Assembly: GCF_040869045.1 (NCBI RefSeq)
Contig: NC_090319.1
Span: forward strand, 304,346,998-304,410,997
Origin: Eurosta solidaginis
Lineage: Eukaryota; Arthropoda; Insecta; Diptera; Tephritidae
DNA length: 64,000 bases
Reading direction: 5' to 3'
The translations under genes and the position numbers were made by a program. Each line of letters starts with the position of its first letter. The stretch's first letter is position 1. Positions 45,516 through 57,762 of this stretch are shown one piece after another. Under the pieces are notes generated by a model. The model did no database searches. It worked only from the letters and a program-made list of their open reading frames with translations, and had not been told where the DNA came from.

Positions 45516-47640
45516 CAACAAAAATATCGGCAAATACTGCCCACAATAAAATTGCTTTATCATTTTGTATTAAATTTATTGTGAACAAAATTAGATCATT
45601 ATGGAAACTCCGGAGGGTTTCCTATTCATACCAATGTACATACATATGTACATACGTGTATACATAGCAGCACATAGCACCTGCAGTGGGTGAAATGGAA
45701 AAACCAAATCAATTGAAACAATATTCTGAATCTCTGCTATATCGAGCAACTTCTGATGTAAAAAAAAACAGTGAACAATAGCTTTAGCTCAACGTCAATT
45801 CAACTTCGATTAATGATTTGGCACTTGCTAGGTGTGTATCTTTTGCTAGACTGCTATACTGCTTCTCCCTCCATGCATCTGTGTCTGTTTAAAAGTTGTT
45901 GCTAATAAATTTTTAAATCAACTTTTGAAACGTCATAAATCGAGTTGGAAATTTCACGCGAGTAGCACAATTTATTGCACTGTAAGGTGTATGTATTAGA
46001 GCGTATCGCGTTATATGGAGAATATATAGGGTGCCTCGTTTTCTCAGTGCTTATCAGATTTATAAAGTAGAAAAAAAATTGGCATCTAATAAAAACAGCG
46101 ATGTGGGACTTTTCCCTGCAATTTCCTATTTTTTTAATTTTGCTAACGCAAAATGGATATTTTTAATCTTTTTCAAAAAGTCATCGATTCGAATCGAGCT
46201 CAAGGCCTTTAAAATAATTTTTTTATCATTGTTATTGTTGTGATAATACTATGTACAAACACACATCAAATTGACAATTTATACCATTTGGGCAATTTAT
46301 TATGCAATTTATCATATAATAAATTGTAATAATAAATTACCAATCTAAAAAAAAATTGCGTAATAAATTGTTTCAAACTGCAAATGCAACCTTGTAAAGT
46401 GTGTTTATTGAGTAGATTTAAACGTCAGTTACGCATGGCTCAACTATATGGTTGGCTCCTCTCATCAGCGGATTTCATTTTTTTTCATTTCACTGGAGTA
46501 CGGATTGCCAATAGAAGATTGCAAACTCAAAACGAAACCAAAACATTGAACACATTTTCTTACAACACACAAAAATTTCATAGTTTTATGTTTTCATTCC
46601 CTTCCATTCGCCTAATACCAACAAGCCTATTTTGACAGTCTGAACAAAGGTAAGTTGTTGCTGTATAGATGATCCAATCAGCTATCAAATTACTATTGTG
46701 TAAACTAAATTGAGTTTTATGATCACGACTCAATTTAAATCGACATGCTTTAATTTTTTTCTATTTGAACATAATTTAAACAAGTTTTAAAAATTTAAAA
46801 AGTTGTAAATTTAAAATAGAGAAAAGCAATTTTTGGAACAACTGTCGACGAGCTATCGTCTAATACGCTATCGTCTAGTACGCTCTAACACTATGTAATT
46901 AATTGCATCTAAAATATATCTTAGTATGCCCGCACTCACCAAAAAATTTGCACCTTATTTATAAGACTTCTTTCAATTGACTTTAAGTTTTTTTTATTAT
47001 GGGATCTTAAGTATGTAAAGGCTTATTTATAAAATTCTCTTTTTATTTTCATTAATTTAAGAAAATACTTCCATACCGGTCTCAAAATCGTTTTCGAAAA
47101 ATTCGAAAACTCGAAAAATTTTTACGAAAATTTCGAGCTTTTTATTTTGAACTTTTTATTGAGTACTCAGTTTTGTAGCTAAATCAATTTTAATCTCACA
47201 AAATTCGTATTGATTTAAACAAATTTTTTCCGAAGCTTGTTTCAGAGTTTCTTCCATACACAAAATAAAGCTATGCGCCCATTTTAGTCGCACAAATATT
47301 TTTGTTGCTGAAACTCGCTGCTTGAAGTAGAGGTCGGTTTGCTTTGCGCCGTCTTTCTTCTGTAGTCAAATTTAGGGAGTAAATTTTTTTTTATTGAAGC
47401 ACTTGTACTTTATTTTGAACAGAAATTTTTATAATTAAAATTATTTTTAAAATTTTTAATAAAAAAGCAAGTTTTTAGCAAGAATTGTTATAAATATAAA
47501 ATCGTTGCCTAAAAAGAGAAAATATGATGTGCAACTCCAAAAGAGAAGATATCGATCAACAACAAAACTTTTTGTGTGTAAACGGCGACTTATAATAGAG
47601 TTTAAAAAAAAAAACGCAAAACGCATTTGTTTCATCATTG
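45516..47640. other. Unique intron sequence
   Basis: AT-rich. A TTCGAAAA-rich patch at 47090-47150. No gene supported. Confidence 0.4.
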
Positions 47641-50600
47641 CCTACAGATTTAACAATTGTTTCCAGAAAAATCAATGAAAGAAGCTGCAAACATTTGCTT
47701 GCGCTAAGATTCTTGGACGGTCCCGAAATGATCTCAAAAAAGCAAGGAAATTGTCACGAACCAATTCCTAAACGATTCTGTTCAAATGACGTAAGCCAAT
47801 TAAGTGCAGAAATGATCACAAAAACAACTACGAACGGCCCGAAATAGTTAAAAGCTGTTATCCAACCAGCCACTTTCTCCAAAACAAAGGGTGCCATGGC
47901 TTACTTTTCCATAATTACTTTGACAACGCCAAAAGCGGCCAAAGCGATTATGGAAATTAGTCATTAGACGTCGTTCTCGTGCGATGAGTTAAAATTCGAA
48001 CTTCGAATAACGATAAACATTTTAATCATTTTTTTTTTTTTTTGCTTGTGTCACAGTCTCTTTAAAAAGTTTTTTGGTCGAACATCCAGCGTGCTGCATA
48101 GTATTATTGCTTACAACCGCTTATGTAATTTTTTGCTGGGTTTGTAAAATTTACTTATTATAGCCGTTGGCTGATTGTCTGTACGCTTTGTGGTCAGATA
48201 GACTTTCGTGCCGTGCCTGGATTTATTTTTAGAAATATTGAAATCAATTAATTTGCCTGTACAATTGATAAGTTCTAATATTTCTGTTAACTGTTTTCTC
48301 TTTTATTTTTCATTTTTTTCTCTAGTCCGATGTAGGTATTATTTATTTAAGATCTTTATTTTGTTACAACAACTTCATTACAGTAACTGAACACATTATT
48401 GTATCTGTCTTATCTGCCCACAATCGAATATTACTTGCCAATGATCAGCTGTGAGCTGTATATACTTTATTGTAAAATGCACAGTGGGCCAAAAGCACAA
48501 TAAAAGTGAACAAATTAGTTTGTTTAGCTATAAATAGCTGTGTTTTTTTCACATGTATATATATACGCATTTAAACTTTATATGAACTGCTAAGTGTGTA
48601 ACTTTATCTACACTTATGAAATTGTTGCGCAGAAAATTTGTACTGCTAAATTTCACTATGCATTATACTCAGTTTCAACTGAAATGTTTCTCTCCATTTT
48701 ATCTCTACACTATTCTCCACTTCTAAGACCGAAAAGAGTTTGCGTCCACTATTCATTGCAACCAACTCAGCTATAGGTTGTACACTATGTCCAACAGAGG
48801 TGCGTGTCTCCCTAATTCAGTTTTGTAACTAGTTATTTACCACTGCGGCGCATCCTCAATAATTGGCGCTAGATGGGTCTCCTAAACATTATCTAAATGA
48901 TGATAAGCGTTGTTTTTCACCCGCAAATGTAGATGTATATACATTAAAAAAACACGGCTAAGATTAACTCATTTAAAACCCTTCATTGTCCCCTTGTGAG
49001 GCTAATGTCATATTAACAATCAGCTTTTCCGCCACTTTGAATTTCCATATCTGATTACAGTTCCATAATTAGCGAACTCGAAATCTCGCTATAGAAAATA
49101 TTTTTAAAATCAGTTAGATATTGCAATCACCAATAATCCGAAAGCATTTTACCCCAATGTGTGGCGTTTGGGTTATTCTGAGTTTGTGCTGTGAGTTTTT
49201 GCTGCAAAATCTTTTGTTTATACCTCCTTTTGTTCTTTTTTTTGTTGCCTCTCAATGAAACTCAATAAAAAATGTAATAACTTCGTGACTAGCTAACATT
49301 TACATATGTTTATATACATAACTATATACGAATATGTTAACATATAGATACACAATTAAAAACGCACATAATATGTTTAAGCTTTTAGCAATATTTGACT
49401 TAAACTGACTGTGACGCTTAGAACTTAAACACAAAACTTGGCTTAGCTTTAGCATGTAAATATAAAAAGGTGTACGTATCATATTTGTGTTGGTGAAGCC
49501 TTTACAAAACTGGCTGAGCATTGGAAAATCCCGCGCTGTTGAGAAAAAAATGGGTCGCTAGCAACTGATGGCCAGCAGAGTGGAACACACTCATACAAAC
49601 ATTCATAACAGTAACAAATTTTTTAAAGCGCACAGTGTGGTGGTATTGTCTTGAAGGGGATGCTAAATCGCTTTTTCTCTGATCAGTGGTAGCTAACGAA
49701 ATCTTTGTAACTCTAAGAGCGAGGGTGGCCACATATGTTAGATCCCTGCAGATACTATTCTTGAGAAATTACAGCTAAATAGGTCACGACAAACTGGGCT
49801 AGGATTTCAAATCAGTAAAACGTAGCGCGTCCTCTTATTGGGAAGAGAAAACAACCCTCTTTAAATTTGTAGAAGCTCAGCTACGTATTATCTCATCTCT
49901 CCTCCTCATCCAATTTCCTTGGTATTATTGTAGCGCCAAATAAATAAAACCGTATTGAAGATGGATCTTATTTGGTTTTACAAAAGTGCTTTAAGAAAGA
50001 ACTCACAGAAGCTAGACTATGTCGAGCAGTCAATGCGACGTCCGGACTTAAGCAGAATATTTTATGCGGATGTCTGTACTCTATAAAGAGCAGGTCGACT
50101 AATGCAGAGTTCAATTCCTTTATCATACAATATAATGAGTAAAAGTGATGAATTTTAAAACTGAGTAGAAGTTCCGCGATTCGCTGACGCTGATAAGAAG
50201 GACAGAGAGCATTCCCAAATAGATATAATCGAAACAGACAACTCTGCACGACTAAGATCGGTTGATAGCTGAGAAAAACTGAAGACCTAAACGGACCCGC
50301 AATGTATAAACTGGGTTCAGAGTTCTGTATGGCATTTTCGGGACAGGAATATAAATAGCTTTCTTCATAAACTAAACAAATGTTCGTACCTTTTCATACT
50401 GTTATATTAAATAGACGTGAGTATCAAGTACTCATGAAGTTCGATATGTAAATGGTAAAGGTGTACGTCTAGAAAACTAATATTTTTAAATTAGAGGGCG
50501 AGCTCGAAGTTCAGTAGTGGAAGTTAATCATCAACATAGACCAAAAACAAGTACACAAAATCATAGTTTGCATCCAACTAAGACGAAGCAATTCATTTGT

Positions 50601-50679
50601 TCGCCATAGTATGATCCATAGAATAAACCCGGTTCTGCTTCGGCACTATTTCCGAATTTGTACGGCATTGAAGTGTTAT
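47641..50679. other. Unique intron sequence
   Basis: About 3 kb without a recognisable repeat or coding region, apart from T-runs (48031-48047). It is the longest repeat-poor part of the intron and a reasonable place to look for enhancers. Confidence 0.4.
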
Positions 50680-51000
50680 CGGGTAGTGTTTGATAACAAA
50701 CCGATAACGGACCGATAACTCGTGGTAATTTTACGATAATTTTGTCAATAACAAATCAAACAAATTTTGATAAAAAAATCGTAATTTTTCGGTAAAAAAT
50801 GGTTAATTAAAAACCGATAACTCATCCAAAAAGTCGTGTATGCATCGTCGATAAAAACCCATAACAACCCATACACAGTATAAATATCAAACCGATAATT
50901 CGTATTAAAGAAATAGAGGACACGCCCATAATGCGATTATAACTGATAGCTCATCGATAACGATTGCTATCGATTACAAACAGCTAACACTTAAATAACA
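50680..51000. repeat. CGATA/TATCG-rich block, third locus
   Basis: GATAACAAACCGATAACGGA and related phrases. Same texture as 10620-13600 and 20580-20905. Confidence 0.6.
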
Positions 51001-51159
51001 AATACATGACACCACTGGGTTTTGGTGTCTCACCTTTCCCATCCTTAGCCCTGCCTTGAGCAAAGATTTTTACAAACCACCGGGAACTCCTTTAGTTATA
51101 CTATCCTGACAGACCTGTGATCGCTCACGGTTTTGGGAAAGCATGTAAGGGATGTTTTG

Positions 51160-51500
51160 TGGGGCATATCAAACAATTTTGCAATCATTTTTAAATCAGT
51201 TGTTCCTTCGTATAGGCATCATTTTCGGTATCAATACAATCATTCTCGGACTACTACGTAATATTTCCCCATTTGTTTTGTCATCTTATTAAGATCGTTT
51301 CAAGACTGTTTCGGTATCAGTTGGGGACAATTCCACGATGGTTTCGAAATTATTTTTGGACTGCTTTAGGATTGGGTTTAAGATAATTTGGATACTGCTT
51401 TAGGACTGTATTCGATGCGTTTTCAGGATAGTCGTTATGATCATTCAGGGGCTTTGTCGGTTAACTTGACGGTACTTTAGCCATATAATAGTTTTTGAGT
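51160..51500. repeat. Degenerate periodic sequence
   Basis: Recurring phrases such as ACTGCTTTAGGACTG and TTTCGGTATCA with roughly 20-bp spacing. Comparable to 1840-2420. Confidence 0.45.
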
Positions 51501-52970
51501 CCTAAAGAAACTTACTTGGCACTCAAAATAAATTTTTAGGTATTGCATGGACTCCCTTTGACATATTCCTTTTCACCCTGATCTCCTGAACATTGCCGTC
51601 CTAATATATTAACTCTCCATGGCCACAAGGTTAGAAGATCGGTATTTTATTTGAAAACGACATTTTTCACATGCTGGCATGGTAATGTAGCAAAGAATGT
51701 TGAACTAAGCAAAGATCTTTAAAGTTGCTCTAAAACATTGGCGAACGCAGGGACAGTAGACTTTTATGTGCGATATTTTAGCTACTCATTCCAAATAATT
51801 GCGACATTTTTTGCAGATTGGACAAGGCACGCATAAAATCCATTGGGCTAACTTCATATGTTCCCTCCAATAAAAACTTATAACTTTGATTTCGATGCAA
51901 GGCGTGGTGCATCGTTGTACTCGGGAAACGCCTTCTGTGAAGACATTACTGCAATGCACTGACTCAGTATATATTTTCAAAAACATTTTCTTATTTTATG
52001 TCGTCACTGGAAAACTGTGAATCCCATTACTCATATGTTTAGAAATTGTAAACTCTTCTACTAATTATTCAAATTTTTTAAACAAAAAAAAAACAAAAAC
52101 AAAAACAGATGAAAGTAATTAATTAGTAGCAATATCTTCCCCCAACAAGGGCTGAGTAGACCCCTCGAACTCATAAACTCGCATACATATGTATGTATAT
52201 GATTAAACACTTATCTCAACAAAAAAAAGATTTTACTTAGCTTTTATATTCCTTCGCTGGTCTCATATTGAAGCTTAAATCTCTCAATTGCTTGGCGCTT
52301 TGCTGTGAATCTCTCGAGAACATACCAACTACCAACTAACAACAAACAATAGCTTAAAAACGCTAAATGACCAAACTAGTTTTGGCATGAAGTGCACTTT
52401 TTTATTGTTTGTATTGACGCTTTTGTTTTTCAATTGCTTGTAAATTCTAAAAATACTCGACAGTAAGCATTAAGGTGTGTCAGTTTTAGGTGATATAGTT
52501 TTTCTTTGCTTCTGTAATAAAACTAAGATTTCCTGTAAATTTACACAATTTTTGAAATTCAAATGCAAAAAAGTCCGACCCTAAACGCCAAGCTTATGTT
52601 GAGTGTGCAGGAAAACTTTTTAAAAAAAAAAATTATCTACATATGTAGCATGGTTATCAATTTTAGAAATCGGGTGTCAAATTGTCAAGTTGCAAAAAAA
52701 AAATTTTACATGAATTTTCCTAGATCAAAAAGTTTAAAAGAAATATTCCGTGGCTCTTTTAACATAAACCGCAAGTTTAGAACCTTTTTTTTGCCTAGTC
52801 TAAAATACACAAAACTGATTTTATAATTTTATAAAGATTTTTTTTTATAGAGATTGTTTTTTAAAGTTTCTTTAACGCGTAGTTAAAACTTTTTTTAAAA
52901 CATTTTCATAATTTTCTTACATGGTTTTGGTTACACAGTCATTAAAATGTTTCTAAAATTAACGAAAGTA
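51501..52970. other. No recognisable feature
   Basis: AT-rich intron sequence; nothing supported. Confidence 0.4.
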
Positions 52971-52989
52971 AGAAATAAAAATAAACTAA

Positions 52990-53340
52990 AATAATTTTAA
53001 GCACTTCCTTTATATAAATGGACAAAAATCAGCGAAAAATGTCTCCTTATATAAAGACATATTCTTGCTAACTTTGATTTTTAAATTTTGACATAGAAAT
53101 TGCAAAAATATTTATGAGAAGTAAAAATATAAAAGTGGAGCGCACATTACTTGGATTGGAAAGTTGGGAGGAAAGGAGATATTATTAGTCAATCAATTCC
53201 GCTCCACCCTTATATTTTTACTTCCATGACATTTCTATGTCAAAATTTAAAAATCAAAGTTAGCAAGAATATGTCTTTATATAAGGAGATATTTTTCCCT
53301 GATTTTTGTCCATTTATATAAAGGAAGTGCTTAAAATTTT
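52990..53340. mobile_element. Hairpin MITE-like inverted repeat
   Basis: Arms of about 140-150 bp (52990-53142 and 53202-53340) are near-perfect reverse complements, sharing AAGCACTTCCTTTATATAAA and TTGCTAACTTTGATTTTTAA. The loop is about 55 bp. Weaker complementarity continues outward to about 52970 and 53375. Target duplication not resolved. Confidence 0.8.
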
Positions 53341-53392
53341 TTTTATTTAATTTTTATTTTCTCCTTATCTTACATTTTCTCGGTGTCTTAAC

Positions 53393-53790
53393 CTATCTGT
53401 TAAGTTTTACGCTTGTAGCTCAATGAGAACTTACATAAAAATGAATCCCAAAATTCCCTCCATTCCGCTTGATTTTTCTAAATATCTCAGTCCGTGCGCC
53501 CCTAGCGAACCTTTTTGTATTGTGTCATCGGCTGTCATCGACCTCGGAATTAAGCTCTAAATTTTTGGCCTCTAGCTCATCGAGAAGTTACTTAAAACCC
53601 GGTTTCAAATTTCCAAATTATTATCTAATTTTTTCAATCCGTTCGCCACCTAACGGAATCTTTTTCTCCTTTTGTACCTTTGTCACGGTTTCTTAACCTC
53701 TGATGTTTCAAGTTTGTAGCTCAATGAGAAGTTTCTTAAATATCGATTGCAAGATTTGTATGAAAAGCGGACAAACATTCAACGGACCTA
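53393..53790. repeat. Three diverged units of about 150 bp
   Basis: The phrase TTGTAGCTCAATGAGAAGTT and its surroundings recur near 53412, 53567 and 53715, each followed by ACTTAAA-like sequence and preceded by a CCTCT/AACCTCTG block. Moderate divergence. Confidence 0.55.
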
Positions 53791-53867
53791 ATATAAAGGA
53801 AGTAATAAGAAAATAACTGGAAAAATTTGTAAATGATTGTTGCTACTTTTTTCCCCTTGCCACTGCG

Positions 53868-55350
53868 GGATATGCGTGCTTAGAATATACTCGCAGTACG
53901 TATGCCTATCGTAAAAGGCAACTAAAATCTTAATCCTGCTCGTGGGTTGTGCGCTAGGCTTGGGCCTCCCATATAAAACCACTTTCCGATGAAGCCTAGT
54001 AACAGGCCTCGGATGAGAACATTTTTTTTTGATTCCGACCACGGTAAACGTGTAACGGACTATGATTTTAAAGGTATTGACTTGAGGCCAATGACGGGAT
54101 ATATATACTATTTTAGGAAGAGGTGCTAAGGGCTGTTTCGGTTTGCTTATCTCGTCGTCAAGGCAAGGCCGACATCACCACCATACAGGAAGCACGATAG
54201 ACAGGGTAAGGCAGGACGATACGGCCTTTCGGCGTCCACTACAGTGACAATATGAACAAACGCGCAGTTCAGAGCTACGGTGTTGGTTTTGTGGGGGAAA
54301 GAAATTTCGTCGCCAAGTACTGTCGCTCACGACTGTGAACGAGCGTCTCGCCGCGATACGCATCAATGCGAAGTTTTACAATAGATATATCGTTTGTATG
54401 CGCTTACGCATCACTAGGCAATATGGGCAACAAGGCTAAGAGCTCCTTCTATATCAAATTATAAAAGACATAAAATGACTGCCCCGCTATGATATTAAAA
54501 TCATGTTGTACCACTTTAACTCTAGAATGGAAAAGGAAGGGGTATTTGGTTTTTTATTTTTAAAATTTAGCCTACACTAATAAACATCTCCCAATGGGTT
54601 GAGGCTGATTGACTTTGACGCTATTCAAAATATGAGCAGGGTTCCAGCATAAAAATATACACCAAGCTACTTTGCTGTCTCCTGATCGAAGAACATGAAA
54701 CTGAACCGATCACGCTTTGATCCTTGGCGGCCTTAATTCCAGTGTCCCGGATGTGCCCACTCTACGAGATCCAGATATCGAATCGGACCAACAACTTTTG
54801 GCAGTCAAGGTACGTGCACGTCTCTATACAGCAAAGAAAGTGCGTACAGTGGCACATAAAAAATTTCCGACGAAAAGCTGGTCGCGAAGAAAGAAAAAAA
54901 TGTCTATTTAGAAGGAAAAACGCGAAGTAAAATTGCATGATTGCGAGGACCTTAAGATGCCGGCTGTAGATGATATACAGAGCGTACTTAAGTCGTGGAG
55001 GGAGCACTTCTCTTCATTGCTGGCCAGCGTGTGAGAAGGCAAAGCCCTAATCGCCGATGATGGAAAAGACGTTTCAAATTGGAAAAAAACTTGTTCCTAC
55101 TGATTTTGATGTTGCCTTTCCTTAACTTTCGGTGTAAAAGACCGTGGCGGTACCCCGACACCACGGATGCTTACTAAGGTACATGTAGTTTTATAGTCAG
55201 CCTTTGGCTTTGATGGTAGAGTTAGTTAGCCGAGACCAAAACCGTGACGTTGATATTAACAGTAACCTTCCCCATTCGTTTCGTTTTAAAGAATTAGAAA
55301 TGGCTCTTGTATTCCCGAACGAATCGGACAAAGATGGTTACACACCTAAC
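53868..55350 (+). mobile_element. Degraded RTE-clade LINE, 5' region and endonuclease
   Basis: Begins with TTAGAATATACTCGCAGTAC, shared with the head of the SINE-like family. The plus strand then gives CRADITTIQEAR (with the catalytic Glu), IRPFGVHYSDNMNKRAVQSY, VGFVGERNFVAKY, and later SSVPDVPTLRDPDIESDQQL followed by VKVRARLYTAKKV. VDDIQSVLKSWREHFSSLLA follows near 54970. These are the endonuclease and the linker of RTE proteins. Many stops. The reverse transcriptase is not seen. Confidence 0.65.
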
Positions 55351-55589
55351 AAGTATTAATAAGAAAAACATTTTGATGAAGTAGAAAACAAAGAAAGAAC
55401 AAAGAAGGTATTACCTGAAAAAGAAAACACCCTAGTTTTTATTGAACGAATGTAGTGGAAGAGACTAAACAAATATTGATTGGCTTAAACAATTGAAATT
55501 GCAAGTTAAACTTTGAGACTACAAATCATTTCTTTTCGCGCAGATCCATGTCATATTCAGTTTGTCTCACGTATACGCTTCAGCTCTTG

Positions 55590-56093
55590 TTTATTTTTAT
55601 ACTCAGCTGAGCAGAGCTCATAGAGTATATTAATTTTGTTCGCATAACGGTACCACGTAATGGCATAAACTAATCGAGATAGATATAGACTTCTATATAT
55701 CAAAATTAACTGGGCGAAAAAAGAAATTAGCCATGTCCATCTGTCGGTCTGTCCGTAAACACGATAACTTGCGTAAATTTTGAGGTATCTTAATGAGTTC
55801 CTGGGCACTCATCTCAGATCGCGTTTATCGCACTATAACCACGCCCACTTTTTCGATATCGAAAATTTCGAAAAAACGAAAAAGTGCGATAATTCATTAC
55901 CAAAGACGAATAAAGCGATGAAACTTGGTAGGTGGGTTGTGAAGCAGATAGAAATAGAATATTAGTAAAATTTTGGACAATGGGCGTGGCACCGCCCACT
56001 TTTAAAAGAATGTAATTTATAAGTTTTGCACGCTGTAATTTGGCAGCTGAGTATGTAGTTTTCGGTTACACCCGAACCTAACCTTCCTTACTT
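55590..56093 (+). repeat. Dispersed repeat, family A, short copy
   Basis: Opens with the nested hairpin (55598-55629), has TAGCCATGTCCATCTGTCGG, ACTATAACCACGCCCACTTT and GGGCGTGGCACCGCCCACTT. It closes with TTCGGTTACACCCGAA and CCTTCCTTACTTGTA. About 0.5 kb, very similar to 33971-34497. Confidence 0.8.
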
Positions 56094-56911
56094 GTATACA
56101 ATGCTAAGGACTATTTTTGTTTTTGTTTGAACAAGAATAAGGGCTTTCACAGTTTTATTTTAGTACAGAGAGTTAAGTAATTGGGATTTTTCAGTTTTTC
56201 TCTCAATGGGCTGCTTGTGATAGCGATCATTATAGTGGCGTGTTGTCATATCAATTCGCTCACCATTTGTTTCAATTTGCATTGCTAAGCTAATGGGGAA
56301 AATACCATAAAGTGGCAGGTGAGGTTTTGTTGTTGTTGTTTGTTTGGAGGCACGTAACAAATACTTATTTAGCGTCATGTCATGGAAGCTGTAGCAACTA
56401 GTTTTAGAATGACGCGCTTTAATGGCGGTACGTTTTAGCGGCATTCGTTACGCTCGAACGATTTGTTATACTGTTTTGCTGATGATTGATCTGATTTTGA
56501 CAAGAACGTACGCGGAAGTCAAGGCTATGTATAAGAAACCGACGCGAGTTTAAAATATTAAATATAGAAGTACTTAAGTTATTTTGATACTCAAAGTAAA
56601 TAAATAAAATATAATTCTAGTTTTCAATTTTATATTAGAATTTACATACATCTAGGTAAATAATGTCATAAAACGTTGGATAGAGACTTGTAGTTACTAA
56701 AATTGTGGATCTGCATATACACCGCCATATGAATTCTTTTGAGCAGTAATGGTAAGGACTCACAATGATCTGGAGCAGAAGTCTGTGGGGAAGGCCTAGT
56801 AGCTATTCAGTTAAGATTAGCTCTAACTTTTGCTTTGAGATAGTGACTTGTGTGTTTAATTGGTTTCTATATTAGTGGATAAGCTTCAGTTGTCGAAAAA
56901 TATCACAATAA
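56094..56911. other. No recognisable feature
   Basis: Unique intron sequence, including a TTGTTGTTGTTTG run at 56326. Confidence 0.4.
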
Positions 56912-57235
56912 TAAACAAGTAAGAACAGGGCTGTCTTCGGCTGTGCCGAAGAGATTATACCTTTCATGAATGGAATACAACAATAATCTGATGAAATTTC
57001 AAAAATGCATAAAGTCTGGACAATCAGTTGTATGGGATCCATATTATGTATATATCCGATCATGGTTTCTCAGACATTAATGTATGCTACATATGAATGT
57101 GAAAAAAGTTCACAAAGCAATGACGAATACCATCTTTTCCGAAAAATCAGTTCTATGGGAGATACACGCTATAGTGTTCCGTTCAGATCAGTTACGACAA
57201 ATGGTTAATCCAGCATCCAAATATATATAATAAAA
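56912..57235 (+). repeat. Dispersed repeat, family B, short copy
   Basis: Starts AACAAGTAAGAACAGGGCTG and has the terminal hairpin CTTCGGC-TGT-GCCGAAG. It carries about two of the units (TTGTATGGGATCCATATTAT; CCGAAAAATCAGTTCTATGG) and ends in AGTTACGACAAATGGTTAAT. The end corresponds to the last unit of the 26736-30660 copy. Confidence 0.7.
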
Positions 57236-57239
57236 AAAA

Positions 57240-57690
57240 AATTTCTAAAACTAGCCCAAGACAGTTCGGAAAGTTTTACAAAACCAATTTTTAAATGAAT
57301 CAAAGATAGCTTCAAAATAATCCGAATTTGGTGCTGAAAGCAATCCCAAATTGCTCAGAAGATTCCGTAACACTTCCGAGAGAGCATCCAGATAAACTCC
57401 AGAAACTATCCCGAAAATATTACCGAAAGGATTCAAAACTTATCACCAGATAATCCCGAAATCATCGCGAGACGAACTGAAAAGAGTCTCGTAATGTATT
57501 GGAGATAATCCTATACTGGTCGCATGTTCAAAATTAATTAGGTCTCGATAAAGCTCATACGCCAAATTCAATTGTGCAGGATCAAGTTTACTCAGGCTTA
57601 TATCGAAACAGTCCTAAAACGATCCAAAGCAACCATAAAGTCATCTAAAGAAGGACTAAAAGTTATCCCAAAAATAATTCGGAACACAAC
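57240..57690. repeat. Degenerate periodic sequence before exon 2
   Basis: Variants of ATCCCGAAATAATTC recur about every 20 bp. Same family of cryptic simplicity as 1840-2420, on the opposite strand. Confidence 0.5.
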
Positions 57691-57762
57691 TCTACGTAAA
57701 TCTTACTATCACCTCTTGTATTAAAATTAACGTATTTTATATTTATTTTTATCTTATTTTAG

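Larger units (their letters stand above)
4121..57762 (+). other. Ets98B: Intron 1 of the ETS gene, 53.6 kb
   Basis: It is bounded by GTAAGT at 4121 and by a pyrimidine-rich TTATTTTTATCTTATTTTAG ending at 57762. It contains no supported host gene on either strand, only transposable elements, simple repeats and unique AT-rich islands. The islands (for example 13601-15015, 18601-19808, 45516-50679) are where enhancers would be expected. Very long first introns are common in developmental transcription factor genes of flies. Confidence 0.65.
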
